A stretch of DNA of 64,000 nucleotides from Brevibacterium permense (GTDB lineage: Bacteria; Actinomycetota; Actinomycetes; Actinomycetales; Brevibacteriaceae), in assembly GCF_013280495.1 (NCBI RefSeq), contig NZ_JABSSX010000005.1, forward strand, positions 235,611 through 299,610, written 5' to 3'. The position numbers were made by a program, and so were the translations under genes. Below are positions 53,443-61,959 of the stretch, one piece after another. Numbering within the stretch: position 1 is the stretch's first letter; the number at the start of each line of letters is the position of its first letter. Under the pieces are notes generated by a model that ran no database searches, had not been told where the DNA came from, and was given only the letters and a program-made list of their open reading frames with translations.

Positions 53443-53754
53443 GCTTCCGATGGTAGTCGTTGCGCACCCCGCACGCTCAAGCTTTCTCTCCTCCTCCCTC
53501 CGCCGAACCATGAGTCGAGCATGCAGAATCGGCCGGCGAAGTCCACCGACACGCCGAAACTATGTCACAAAACGGTAACGATTCTCGGGAATTCTCCTGA
53601 TTTTTACCCGTGTGTCTCCCCATAGCGGCGGATGAATGCTTTAGGGTAATGAGCTGTACGGACCCGCGCACGATGGTGCCTTCCCCTTCTTAAGCCAAGG
53701 AATGCCGGGAGTCCATCGTCTTTCGTGGGTAGACAACAATCGAAAGGCATTACT
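53443..53754. other. 312-bp intergenic region upstream of the LPRTG gene
   Basis: Divergent region between dcd and the LPRTG gene. It contains an MtrA-box-like repeat at 53564-53579 and an AT-rich block at 53560-53620, then a leader of about 130 bases that looks able to fold. I could not match it to a known riboswitch. Confidence 0.5.
53564..53579 (+). promoter_or_regulatory. MtrA-box-like direct repeat (site 4)
   Basis: GTCAC-AAAACG-GTAAC with a six-base spacer, 176 bases before the LPRTG protein gene. The AAACG spacer end is shared with site 1 upstream of the other LPRTG gene. Confidence 0.5.
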
Positions 53755-55338
53755 GTGAAGACCTCGCGTCTTGTGCTTGCCCCCGCAGTAGCCGTTGCAT
53801 TGACAGGTCTTGCTGGCGCCCCGGCGTTCGCAGCGACAGAGTCCACCGCTTCGGTCCCTCAGCAACCGCTGTGCGCCCAGGGTGATCAGCAGTCATCGAG
53901 CAGCTCCGAAGCGGATTCTTCGGTTCCCGACGAGTCGGATCCGCAGGCGACCCTTGCGCAGGCGCAGGTGACCCGCGCCGACATCGCTGACGACAAAAAG
54001 GGAATCGGCTTCTCCGGCACCGGATTCAGCCCGGACCAGAAGGCCACGGTGACCGTCGTCGGCACCGATGGCACCGAATACTCGCCGGAGAAGAAGCTCA
54101 CGGTCGACGAAGACGGAAAGGTCTCCGGCACCTACTTCTTCACCGTCACCGACGGTGCCAAAGTGCCTGTCGGCGAATACTCGCTCTACCTCACCGATCT
54201 CAAGTCCGAGAAGAAGTCCTCGAAGGTGACCTTCGACGTCGTCTCCAAGGCCTCCGAGGTCGACGAACCGGGCAAGGGCGACGACGACAAGTGCGAGTCG
54301 GCCACCGGTCCCATCAAGACTCCGGACGAGACTCCCAGCGAGACGAAGTCCCCGGAGCCCTCTGAGACGAAGACCGAGGAGCCCACCACCGAGGCACCCA
54401 AGCCTTCGGAGACGAAGACCGAAGAGCCGACCACGGAAGCTCCGAAGCCGAGCCCGTCGGAGACGAAGACCGAGAAGCCCACCACCGAGGCGCCGAAGCC
54501 GAGCCCGTCGGAGACGAAGACCGAGAAGCCCACCACCGAGGCGCCGAAGCCGAGCCCGTCGGAGACGAAGACCGAAGAGCCCACCACCGAGGCGCCCGAG
54601 CCGACGGAGACCAAGACCGAAGAGCCGAAGCCGAGCCCGTCAGAGACCGACGAGGCCGAAGACAAGGCTCCTGCGGATGACGTGAAGCCGGGACCGGCCG
54701 AGCGTCCGAAGGACGAAGAGCCGAAGGTCGATGAGACCGACAAGGCTGACGAGACCAAGCCGGCTGAAGAAAACGACAAGAAGGACGAGGCTCCAGAGTC
54801 CACCGGTCCCGCCAGCCCCGGCACCAAGGACAAGCAACCTGCCGCAGCCGCACAGGCGTCCATGTTCATCAACCCGACCGAGGTCAGCTCCGAGGACTTC
54901 CTGGGTGACGGCATCAAGATCGGTGTCAGCGGCGCTCAGCCCGGCGAGAAGGTCTCGATCACGGTCGAGCATGCCCAGGGCAAGGTCGACCGCTACACGA
55001 TGACCAAGGAAGCCGATTCCGACGGCAAGGTCACGTTCGGTGTCCAGGCCAAGGTCAAGGCCGTGCTCGGCACCTACAACGTGCGTGCCCAGGCCGAGAG
55101 CTTCGATGAGCCACAGGGCGGAAGCTTCACCGTGCTCACCAACGGCACCGCCGTCGACGAGGGCGGAAACGGGGCCGGGAACGGCAGCGGCTCGAACGAT
55201 TCGAGCAGCGACCTGCCGCGCACCGGTGCCGAGATGACCGGACTGGCTCTCGGTGTCGGTCTGCTCGCAGTCGGTGCGGCAGCTGTCATCATCACCCGTC
55301 GGCGGATGAACGCCTCCGACGATCCCGCGGAGTTCTAA
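53755..55338 (+). CDS. LPRTG-anchored surface protein with Pro/Thr/Glu-rich repeats
   Basis: 527 residues from the GTG at 53755 (AAAGG site seven bases upstream). A signal peptide ends near AFAATE (residue 24). An Ig-like beta domain (about 65-150) is followed by a long stalk made of repeats of KPSPSETKTEKPTTEA type, then a second Ig-like domain, a Gly/Ser-rich linker, and the sortase signal LPRTG with membrane helix and basic tail. The stalk is highly repetitive at DNA level (54340-54640). It is the first gene of a probable three-gene operon. Function: wall-bound structural or adhesive protein (inference). Confidence 0.88.
   Translation: MKTSRLVLAPAVAVALTGLAGAPAFAATESTASVPQQPLCAQGDQQSSSSSEADSSVPDESDPQATLAQAQVTRADIADDKKGIGFSGTGFSPDQKATVTVVGTDGTEYSPEKKLTVDEDGKVSGTYFFTVTDGAKVPVGEYSLYLTDLKSEKKSSKVTFDVVSKASEVDEPGKGDDDKCESATGPIKTPDETPSETKSPEPSETKTEEPTTEAPKPSETKTEEPTTEAPKPSPSETKTEKPTTEAPKPSPSETKTEKPTTEAPKPSPSETKTEEPTTEAPEPTETKTEEPKPSPSETDEAEDKAPADDVKPGPAERPKDEEPKVDETDKADETKPAEENDKKDEAPESTGPASPGTKDKQPAAAAQASMFINPTEVSSEDFLGDGIKIGVSGAQPGEKVSITVEHAQGKVDRYTMTKEADSDGKVTFGVQAKVKAVLGTYNVRAQAESFDEPQGGSFTVLTNGTAVDEGGNGAGNGSGSNDSSSDLPRTGAEMTGLALGVGLLAVGAAAVIITRRRMNASDDPAEF
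54340..54640 (+). repeat. Tandem coding repeats in the LPRTG protein stalk
   Basis: Units of about 54 bases starting ACGAAGACCGAGAAGCCCAC or close variants, encoding TKTEKPTTEAPKPSPSE; about five copies, the middle ones identical. Expected to vary in copy number between strains. Confidence 0.85.
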
Positions 55339-55344
55339 GCCGCG

Positions 55345-56505
55345 TTGAACGATGAATTGTCCCTCGCGGGGCTGCAGCTCGACGGACGCGAGATCGACCT
55401 CGGACGTCTGCGAGCAGGGACAATGCTCGGACTCATGGGCAGCCCGGACAGCACCACCTCAGTGGTGCTGTCCGCGGCGGCCCTGCCCCACGTCGCACCA
55501 CCACCACGCTTCCCGACCGGACGCCGGTCGGGTCGCTTGCGTGTGCGCAGCTGGATGAAGAGCTATCTTCGCGAAGCCGATGCCGGATCTGGGGAGGCGG
55601 CATCGGCAGCGGATCCATCGGCTGCATTGACATCATTCGGACTGCGTCCCGATGTGCTGCGCAGTCGTCTCGACGACCTCGACGCGACCGATCGTGCCCG
55701 CCTCGCCCTTGCCGCGGCCTGGGCGAGCGGCGCGAAGTGGCTGGCTCTCATCGACCCGTTCGGTTCGGTCCCCGGCCATCTGCGCACCGGGCTGCGGGGT
55801 CGCTTCGCCGAACTCGTCGCCCAGGAGGGCCGCGGTGTCGTCTTCAGCTCGAATTCGCTGACCGACCACACCATCGCCGAGGCGGGGGTGGCCGATATCG
55901 AAAAGGACCAACTCGTCGCGCTCGGCTCCTTGGAGCAGATCGTCACCGAACCGCGCGGTTCGCTGCCGGCCGAGCTCAGCGGCGTCAATGTCTATTCCGG
56001 GCTGGCCCGGAAGGGATGGCTGTCCATCGGCCATTCGGCCGTGCGCGCCCGCACCGAACTCGACGGGAAGGTGTTCGTCACCCTCGGGTGGCGTGCCGCC
56101 CTCCTGTCACTGGACGAACACGACGCGGCGTTCACCTCGGCGACGGTGTTCGAAGCCATCGTCACGGGACTGCGCGATCGCGGTTCCTGTCTGCAGGCGA
56201 AGCTCTCACCAGTCGACACGGAGATGGGACTCGCCCTCGACGTCGACCTCGCCGACCTCGCCGGAGTGCCGAGAACGCAGCCGGATCCGACGGATTCGAT
56301 GAAGTCCGACGCATCCGCCGAACCGGCTGAGGATTCCGCGGCGAACGCCGAGTCAGACGCGGGCAAAAAGCCGGCCATCGGATTCGGAGTCCTGCACCCG
56401 GGCCTCGGCGCGACGATCTCCGAACTGCGCACCAACGTCAAGGTCGGCACTCATGTCTTCGTCGAGGTCGACACCTCTGCCCTGCATGCCTACCCGGTCG
56501 AGTGA
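55345..56505 (+). CDS. Degenerate ABC-type ATPase-like protein
   Basis: 386 residues, starting at a TTG (55345), six bases after the previous stop; the start is uncertain. The order of segments follows an ABC ATPase: a P-loop-like GLMGSPDSTTSVVLSAAAL without the Lys, a signature-like region at LDDLDATDRARLALAAAWAS, a Walker B-like WLALIDPFG without the Glu, an H-loop position without His, and VALGSLEQIVTEP like the end of a nucleotide-binding domain. A TOBE/MalK-like C-terminal part follows. With all catalytic residues gone it cannot be a normal ATPase; a structural or regulatory role is inferred. Confidence 0.6.
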   Translation: MNDELSLAGLQLDGREIDLGRLRAGTMLGLMGSPDSTTSVVLSAAALPHVAPPPRFPTGRRSGRLRVRSWMKSYLREADAGSGEAASAADPSAALTSFGLRPDVLRSRLDDLDATDRARLALAAAWASGAKWLALIDPFGSVPGHLRTGLRGRFAELVAQEGRGVVFSSNSLTDHTIAEAGVADIEKDQLVALGSLEQIVTEPRGSLPAELSGVNVYSGLARKGWLSIGHSAVRARTELDGKVFVTLGWRAALLSLDEHDAAFTSATVFEAIVTGLRDRGSCLQAKLSPVDTEMGLALDVDLADLAGVPRTQPDPTDSMKSDASAEPAEDSAANAESDAGKKPAIGFGVLHPGLGATISELRTNVKVGTHVFVEVDTSALHAYPVE

Positions 56506-56568
56506 TCCGCGACAGATAGACTGAGAACTGCCCAGTCCCCTCAAGTCCCCAACCGAATCAGGAGCGCC

Positions 56569-57528
56569 ATGCGAACGTCGCGCAGACTTCTGATCTCAGC
56601 GCTGACGGTCGTCGTCCTCACAGTGGCAGCGGTCCCCCTCCTCAACTTCACCGTCTACACGCCCGCGCGAGCCGCCGAATCCTATATCTCGGCGATCGAA
56701 CGCGGCGATGCGCAGAGTGCCTTCTCCTACCTGTCCACACCGACTCCGTCGTCGACCTTGGCGCTCAGTGACGAGGTGCTCTCGGCGGCTCCCGACCTTC
56801 CGCGCGAGCCCGAGGCCGAGACCGTCTCCGTCGACGGCGATCACGCGAAGGTCAGCCTCAGCTACAATCTTTCCTCGCAGGAGCAGACCGTCGATCTCAA
56901 CATGGTCCGCCTGCCTGCCAGCGCGGGACTCTTCAACCGCTGGGCCATCGAACAGGAGGAATGGCCGACGCTGACCCTGGACGTCTCCGGTTCGTCAACG
57001 GCGACGGTCAACGGATACGGGGTCAGCACGGGAAGTGTGCCCGTGCTGTTCCCGGCGAGCTACCTCGTCGGTTTCGATGCGACGTATCTGAAGTCGCGAT
57101 CCCAACGCACCGAGGTGACCGCCCCCGGCGACTCCCCCACCGTGAAGCTCTCGCCCGAACCCACGGCCAAGCTCGAGCAGACCGTGGAGGAGCAGGTCAC
57201 CGACCATCTGCAGGACTGCATGAAGTCGAAGACGCTCATGCCGGCCGGCTGCGTCTTCGGCTACGACACGGACAATGAGATCATCGGCGATGTCTCCTGG
57301 TCGCTCGAGCGCAGTCCGCAGATCGGGCTGACCTCGTCCGGCAGCGATCTCGAACTCACTCCCTCGACGGTCGAGGTGCGGGTCAAGGGACGCTACCGGG
57401 ACATCGTCACCGCTGCCGAACACGACTTCGACGAGAAGCTCTCCTTCGTCCTCGGCGGCTCGGTGGTCGTCAAGTCCTCACAGGTGAGCTTCGAACCGCG
57501 CCGCCTCGGCGACGTCACCATCGCCTGA
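56569..57528 (+). CDS. Membrane-anchored protein of unknown function
   Basis: 319 residues (AGGAGCGCC leader). A signal anchor lies at residues 7-32 (LLISALTVVVLTVAAVPLLN). The exported part begins with a region like DUF4878/NTF2-type domains (AAESYISAIERGDAQSAFSYL), then two or three beta-rich parts and two Cys residues that could pair (DCMKSKTLMPAGCVFGY). No family is named with confidence. It is downstream of the LPRTG protein and the ABC-like protein and probably co-transcribed. Confidence 0.65.
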   Translation: MRTSRRLLISALTVVVLTVAAVPLLNFTVYTPARAAESYISAIERGDAQSAFSYLSTPTPSSTLALSDEVLSAAPDLPREPEAETVSVDGDHAKVSLSYNLSSQEQTVDLNMVRLPASAGLFNRWAIEQEEWPTLTLDVSGSSTATVNGYGVSTGSVPVLFPASYLVGFDATYLKSRSQRTEVTAPGDSPTVKLSPEPTAKLEQTVEEQVTDHLQDCMKSKTLMPAGCVFGYDTDNEIIGDVSWSLERSPQIGLTSSGSDLELTPSTVEVRVKGRYRDIVTAAEHDFDEKLSFVLGGSVVVKSSQVSFEPRRLGDVTIA

Positions 57529-57910
57529 GGGGGCGCTCCTCCAGCTGAGGCCCCCGTCCGACTCCACATGCCCGGGTCCGGACCTCCGACGGATGCGCCT
57601 CTCGCGATTCTCCTTGCCACAGTGATTGTTGGGTCGATCCACGGCGTTCAGGGCGACGAAACCACCGCGGATCGACCCAACAATCGCACGGCGAGGGGCT
57701 TCAAACGTGAATCAAGGAGCCCACTCACCCATTCTTTCCTGTGGATGAACTCCGCGCACGGTTGCTGCAAAATACGACCGGGCCGTGGATTCGCCAGCGA
57801 TGGCTAAGGCCGGGGCGATCTCTGCACTCTCGCGCCGATTCCTGAGGACCGACGGAAAGTGTCCACAGTCGCATTCAGACGCGTTCACTATTCACGGTGC
57901 GCGGACAATC
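57529..57910. other. 382-bp intergenic region with a 62-bp inverted repeat
   Basis: Holds the inverted repeat at 57624-57685. The part 57780-57910 can be read as coding upstream of the DUF559 start but lacks a good start site. AT content rises after 57850. Confidence 0.5.
57624..57685. repeat. 62-bp inverted repeat, left copy
   Basis: 21-base arms GATTGTTGGGTCGATCCACGG and its complement (20 of 21 paired), with the loop starting CGTTCAGGGCGACG. It shares its first 27 bases with the right copy at 58919-58980. Confidence 0.88.
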
Positions 57911-58849
57911 ATGTCTGTTATGCGCAGAACAATTCGGTCGCCTGCCGATTTCCAGACGGCTCCCGTCCCTTTTATGCACAGCGATCTCGAAGCGCGCGGG
58001 CTCACGGAATTCGCGCTGAAGGACCAGTCTCGCTTCTTACAGGTCTTCCGGGGTGTCTGGGTTGAAGCCGATCCCAGCTCTCGCGTTCTCTGCCCGCCGT
58101 GGGCGGATCAGAAGTGGTTACTACAACAAGTGAGACTTTCAGCTCTCCTGCTCTTGCACCCGAATGTCATCGGATGTTCGCTGACTGCGGCTGCACTCTA
58201 CGGGCTGCCACTGCCTAGCCGTCGCAAGGACTTCGACACCCACGTCATCAGCGACAATCGAGGTCGGCGAATTCGGCGAAAAGCCGTGCAGCTCCACCGA
58301 GGATCCGGCTTCGACATCACTGAGTTCTACAATCTGCCGCTGGTTTCAGCCACAGATCTGTTCTTCGAACTCGCCCCGCTGATCAGCGAAGCCGATCTGA
58401 TTGCGCTGGGTGATGCGGCCATCAGCAGACAGAACAGTGGTCCGCTCACCAGTCTCGATCAGCTTCGGGAAAAGGCCGCCGCAAGCCAGTACCTCAAAGC
58501 GCGAAAATCGGTGCGGCGGGCGTTGTCACTGATCCGCGAGACAGTGGATTCTCCGCGTGAAACGTGGTTGCGACTGTGGATCATCGCGAACGGATTTCCA
58601 GAACCGGAAGTTCACCCGGAAGTGAAGTGTTCGACGGTCTCGGCGACTCTCCGCCCTGACCTCGGATACCCCGACATCAAGCTCGCCATCGAATACGAAG
58701 GTGACCATCACAGAACCTCGTCGTACCAGTTCGGCGCCGACATCGAGCGTCGGCAGCTGCTGGAGGCCGAAGGATGGGTGGTCCTTCGGGTCTCGAAGCG
58801 AACAGACATGGGCACGTTCAAGCATATTCTGGCGATCCACCTCGGCTGA
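57911..58849 (+). CDS. DUF559 domain protein (endonuclease-like fold)
   Basis: 312 residues from the ATG at 57911; a second in-frame ATG lies at 57920. The N-terminal part contains a winged-helix-like region (SALLLLHPNVIGCSLTAAAL, YGLPLP), as in the AbiEi-like antitoxin group. The C-terminal part has the DUF559/restriction-endonuclease-like core RPDLGYPDIKLAIEYEGDHH, with Asp and Glu-x-Glu in a PD-(D/E)xK-like order, and ends GWVVLRVSKRT. Nuclease activity is not proven for this group. The gene is bounded on both sides by near-identical 62-bp inverted repeats, and its GC content looks lower than that of its neighbours. Confidence 0.75.
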   Translation: MSVMRRTIRSPADFQTAPVPFMHSDLEARGLTEFALKDQSRFLQVFRGVWVEADPSSRVLCPPWADQKWLLQQVRLSALLLLHPNVIGCSLTAAALYGLPLPSRRKDFDTHVISDNRGRRIRRKAVQLHRGSGFDITEFYNLPLVSATDLFFELAPLISEADLIALGDAAISRQNSGPLTSLDQLREKAAASQYLKARKSVRRALSLIRETVDSPRETWLRLWIIANGFPEPEVHPEVKCSTVSATLRPDLGYPDIKLAIEYEGDHHRTSSYQFGADIERRQLLEAEGWVVLRVSKRTDMGTFKHILAIHLG

Positions 58850-58918
58850 GCAGCCATCCAGGGCCGTCCATGCAACCCGACCCCAACTGGGCACGGCGGG
58901 CTAAGGGGCGAATCCGCC

Positions 58919-58980
58919 GATTGTTGGGTCGATCCACGGCGTTCAGAACGCCGAAAACACCGTGGATCGACCCAACAATC
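58919..58980. repeat. 62-bp inverted repeat, right copy
   Basis: Perfect 21-base arms (58919-58939 and 58960-58980) with an inner perfect hairpin CGGCGTTCAGAACGCCG. It lies between the DUF559 gene and the convergent thioredoxin-NHL gene. Confidence 0.88.
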
Positions 58981-59050
58981 TCCGTGCATGGGCTTTCAGC
59001 GATGACCGTCCACCTGATCGACAGCGGCCCTCGTTCCGGTGGCCGAGCGC

Positions 59051-60985
59051 TCAGGCGCCGCGGAGGTCGAGGGTGAGTGCGTTCGGGGCCGAATCCACGA
59101 GCTCGACGGGGATGCCCCAATCCTGCTGGTAGAGGTGACAGGCCGCGTGCAGCGGGATCTCTCCCCCGGGCTCACCGTCGCAGGCTGCAGCACGCGCTGT
59201 CACGTGCAGCACTCCCTCGGTGAACTCGGGATTGATGACGATATCTCTGCTGAGCCCCTCGGCTCCGCCTTCGCCTGAGGAGATGAGTTCCGACGGCGTC
59301 GCAGACACCTGCAGGAACGTGGGATCACCCCACCGGTCGTCGAGCTTCTGACCAGCCGGGACAGTGAAGCTCACGGTCAGCGACACCGGACCGGAGGCGA
59401 CCTCCGTCGAAGGGCGCTTCGTGGTCAATGCGCCTTCGTCGACCTTCTGGGCGTCCTTGGGCAGCTTCACCCGGGTGAGTGCGTGTGCGGCGGACTCGAC
59501 GACGATGAGTTCGGCGTCATCGGGGGTGCCTTCGTTGTCGATGAGGACGATGTCCGAGGGTTCGCGCAGGCCGCGCGCCAGGGTCGTGACTTCCTCGGTC
59601 CTCGGGTCGAAGCGGCGGATCGCACCGTTGTAGGTGTCGGCGATCGCGACCGATCCGTCAGGCAGGCTGCGCACTCCCAGCGGGTGCTGCAGGCGGGCTT
59701 CGGCGGCCGGTCCGTCGCGGAAGCCGAAGTCGAAGAGTCCGACGCCCACCAGCGAGGACACCTCACCTGTGGCGGGGTCGAGGCGGCGGATCGCCGAGGT
59801 CTCGGAGTCGGCAACGAACACCTCGCCCGCTGGCCCGAGGTCGAGACCGGAGGATTGGGCGAACCAGGCTGACTCGCCGTCGCCGTCGACCAGGCCCTCG
59901 TTCATCGTGCCCGAGAGGATGCGGATCGTGCCGTCCTTCGGATCGAAAGACCAGATGGTGTGGTTGCCTGCCATCGCCACGACCACCTCGGCGGTGGAGG
60001 GGACGAAGAGGACATCCCACGGCGACGACAGCTTGACATCACGCGCGGGTCCGTCGTATCGTCCCAGCTCACCAGGCTTGCCGCGGACGTTGTCGATGGC
60101 ACCGACCATGTGCTGTTCACCGGTGCCGGCGATGGTCGTGACCGTCTCGTTCGTCAGGTCGATCCCGCGCAGGGTGTGGTTGACGGTGTCGGCGACGACG
60201 AGGTCGTAGCCGGCTTCGGCCGCCAGGTCGGCAGGCAGCACGGTGATTCCGCCGGGTTCGCTGAAGCTCGCCGAGGCGAAGTCGCCGTCGTCCGCGCCGC
60301 GCTCACCGGTGCCGATACGGCGGATGATCGAGGCCGCATCGTCGTCGTATTCGACGAGGCTGTGGTGTCCGGAATCGGCGACGATGAGGTGGCCCGAGGG
60401 CAGCCGGGTGGCCTTTCCGGGGTAGAACAGGTCTGTCTCCGGGGCCGGCGGCGGAACGTAGGGTCCGTCGCCGGAGTGGAGGGTGCCCTTGGCCGAGTGC
60501 TCTTCGATGAGGCCCTCGATGATCTCGGTGAGACCGGCCGCGTGGCCTTCACCGGACATGGTCGCTACAAGGTAGCCCTCTGGGTCGATGACGGCCAGCG
60601 TCGGCCAGGCGCGGGCGGTGTAGGCCTGCCAGGTGACGAGGTCGGGGTCGTCGAGGACGAGGTGCTCGACCTGGTACCGTTCCACGGCCTGGTCGACTGC
60701 TTCGACGGTGCGTTCGAACTCGAATTTCGGCGAGTGCACGCCGATGATGACGAGTTCTTTGGAGTACTTCTCCTCCAACGGGCGCAGTTCGTCGAGGACG
60801 TGGAGGCAATTGATGCAGCAGAAGGTCCAGAAGTCGAGGAGAACGACCTTTCCGCGCAGGTCGGCCAGGGTCAGATCCTTGCCGCCGGAGTTCATCCATC
60901 GGCGGCCGACGAGTTCGGGCGCACGGACCTTGACGTCCCGTGCCGACGAGGTGGCTGACGCGGAGAATTCTGGACTGCTGTTCAT
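59051..60985 (-). CDS. Thioredoxin-like/NHL repeat protein (NHLRC2-like)
   Basis: 644 residues from the ATG at 60985. Residues 20-160 form a thioredoxin-like domain with CINC in FWTFCCINCLHVLDEL. Residues 180-520 contain NHL-type beta-propeller repeats (LPSGHLIVADSGHHSLVEYD, GYDLVVADTVNHTLRGID, GEVFVADSETSAIRRLDP, GSVAIADTYNGAIRRFDP). A small C-terminal beta domain ends the protein. This is the layout of the NHLRC2 family, thought to act in redox control. No signal peptide is seen, so it is probably cytoplasmic. Possibly monocistronic. Confidence 0.87.
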   Translation of the reverse strand: MNSSPEFSASATSSARDVKVRAPELVGRRWMNSGGKDLTLADLRGKVVLLDFWTFCCINCLHVLDELRPLEEKYSKELVIIGVHSPKFEFERTVEAVDQAVERYQVEHLVLDDPDLVTWQAYTARAWPTLAVIDPEGYLVATMSGEGHAAGLTEIIEGLIEEHSAKGTLHSGDGPYVPPPAPETDLFYPGKATRLPSGHLIVADSGHHSLVEYDDDAASIIRRIGTGERGADDGDFASASFSEPGGITVLPADLAAEAGYDLVVADTVNHTLRGIDLTNETVTTIAGTGEQHMVGAIDNVRGKPGELGRYDGPARDVKLSSPWDVLFVPSTAEVVVAMAGNHTIWSFDPKDGTIRILSGTMNEGLVDGDGESAWFAQSSGLDLGPAGEVFVADSETSAIRRLDPATGEVSSLVGVGLFDFGFRDGPAAEARLQHPLGVRSLPDGSVAIADTYNGAIRRFDPRTEEVTTLARGLREPSDIVLIDNEGTPDDAELIVVESAAHALTRVKLPKDAQKVDEGALTTKRPSTEVASGPVSLTVSFTVPAGQKLDDRWGDPTFLQVSATPSELISSGEGGAEGLSRDIVINPEFTEGVLHVTARAAACDGEPGGEIPLHAACHLYQQDWGIPVELVDSAPNALTLDLRGA

Positions 60986-61163
60986 GGTTCCATGATCGCA
61001 GATCCCCCACCGAGGCGGACTCCCCGGTGTCATTGTGTGACAATTCCGCTCGCGCCGGGCTCGGCGTTGGCTCTGTCCGCATGCAGACCGGTGCCGGTTC
61101 CGACTGCGGTCGGTTCGGCGTTGGTTTCGGCAGCTGCCGATCAGCAGCGGAAGGGTCTGTCGT

Positions 61164-61904
61164 TCAGGTGTAGTCGCGGGCGCCGAAGATGCTCGAGCCG
61201 ACTCGGACGATCGTGGCGCCTTCGCCGATGGCGAGTTCGAAGTCGTTGCTCATGCCCATCGACAGCTCGGTCGCCTCGGCGGGCATGACCCCGGCTCCGC
61301 GCAGCTTCTCGCTGAGTTCGCGCAGGTCGGAGTAGCTGGGGCGGATCTCTTCGGGACTGCTGCCGGGCAGGCCGACCGTCATGAGTCCGCGCAGCCGCAT
61401 CCGTCCGAGCTCCCGGGTCGCGGTGATGAGCTCCTCGGCGTCTTCGGGCGCGACACCGAACTTCGAGTCTTCGCGGGAGGTGTTGACCTGGATGAGGTAA
61501 TCGATGGTCTCATCGAGGACGTCGAGACGGTTGTTGATCTTCTCCGCCAGCGGGAAGTTGTCGACGGACTGGATGCAGTGCGCGTGCCGCAGTGTGTGAT
61601 TGACCTTGTTCTTCTGCAGGGGTCCGATGAGGTGGGTCTCGGGCTCGAGGTCTGCGAGAGCCTCGGCCTTGCCGGTGATCTCCTGCACCTTGTTTTCGCC
61701 GATGAGGGTGAACCCGTGCTCGAGTGCGACGCGGATCTTCTCCGCCGGCTGCGTCTTCGTGGCCAGCAGCACGCGCACGTCGTCACCGCTGCGGCCGCTC
61801 GCCTCGGCAGCGACACGGGCACGGTCGGCCACCTCGTCGAGTTTGCCGGTGATGGCTGCAACGACATCCGGGGTCAGCGAGGAAGGGGAATCAGACGTAG
61901 TCAT
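61164..61904 (-). CDS. yggS: YggS/PLPBP family PLP homeostasis protein
   Basis: 246 residues. The single-domain alanine-racemase-like barrel is recognised from VLLATKTQPAEKIRVALEHG with the PLP Lys50, the GENKVQE motif, HLIGPLQKNKVNHTL, and MSNDFELAIGEGATIVRVGSSIFG at the C-terminus with the phosphate-binding loop. It binds PLP and controls vitamin B6 and amino acid pools without a known enzymatic reaction. It is often next to cell division genes, which is not the case here. Confidence 0.92.
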   Translation of the reverse strand: MTTSDSPSSLTPDVVAAITGKLDEVADRARVAAEASGRSGDDVRVLLATKTQPAEKIRVALEHGFTLIGENKVQEITGKAEALADLEPETHLIGPLQKNKVNHTLRHAHCIQSVDNFPLAEKINNRLDVLDETIDYLIQVNTSREDSKFGVAPEDAEELITATRELGRMRLRGLMTVGLPGSSPEEIRPSYSDLRELSEKLRGAGVMPAEATELSMGMSNDFELAIGEGATIVRVGSSIFGARDYT

Positions 61905-61959
61905 GTCTCCAGTCTTCCACGAGACCCCGGAAGTTTCAGGTCGGACCTGCTGTGCGAAC

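Noticed and set aside
53580..53754. Structured leader that might be a c-di-AMP (ydaO) riboswitch upstream of the LPRTG gene
   Set aside because: Some short motifs look similar, but I could not assemble the conserved core helices.
16832..61010. Single CGCCGAGGCGG motifs at about 16829, 20031, 33650, 39076 and 61006 as members of the repeat family
   Set aside because: The motif equals favoured Ala-Glu-Ala codons on either strand, so single copies can arise by chance; only tandem arrays are counted.
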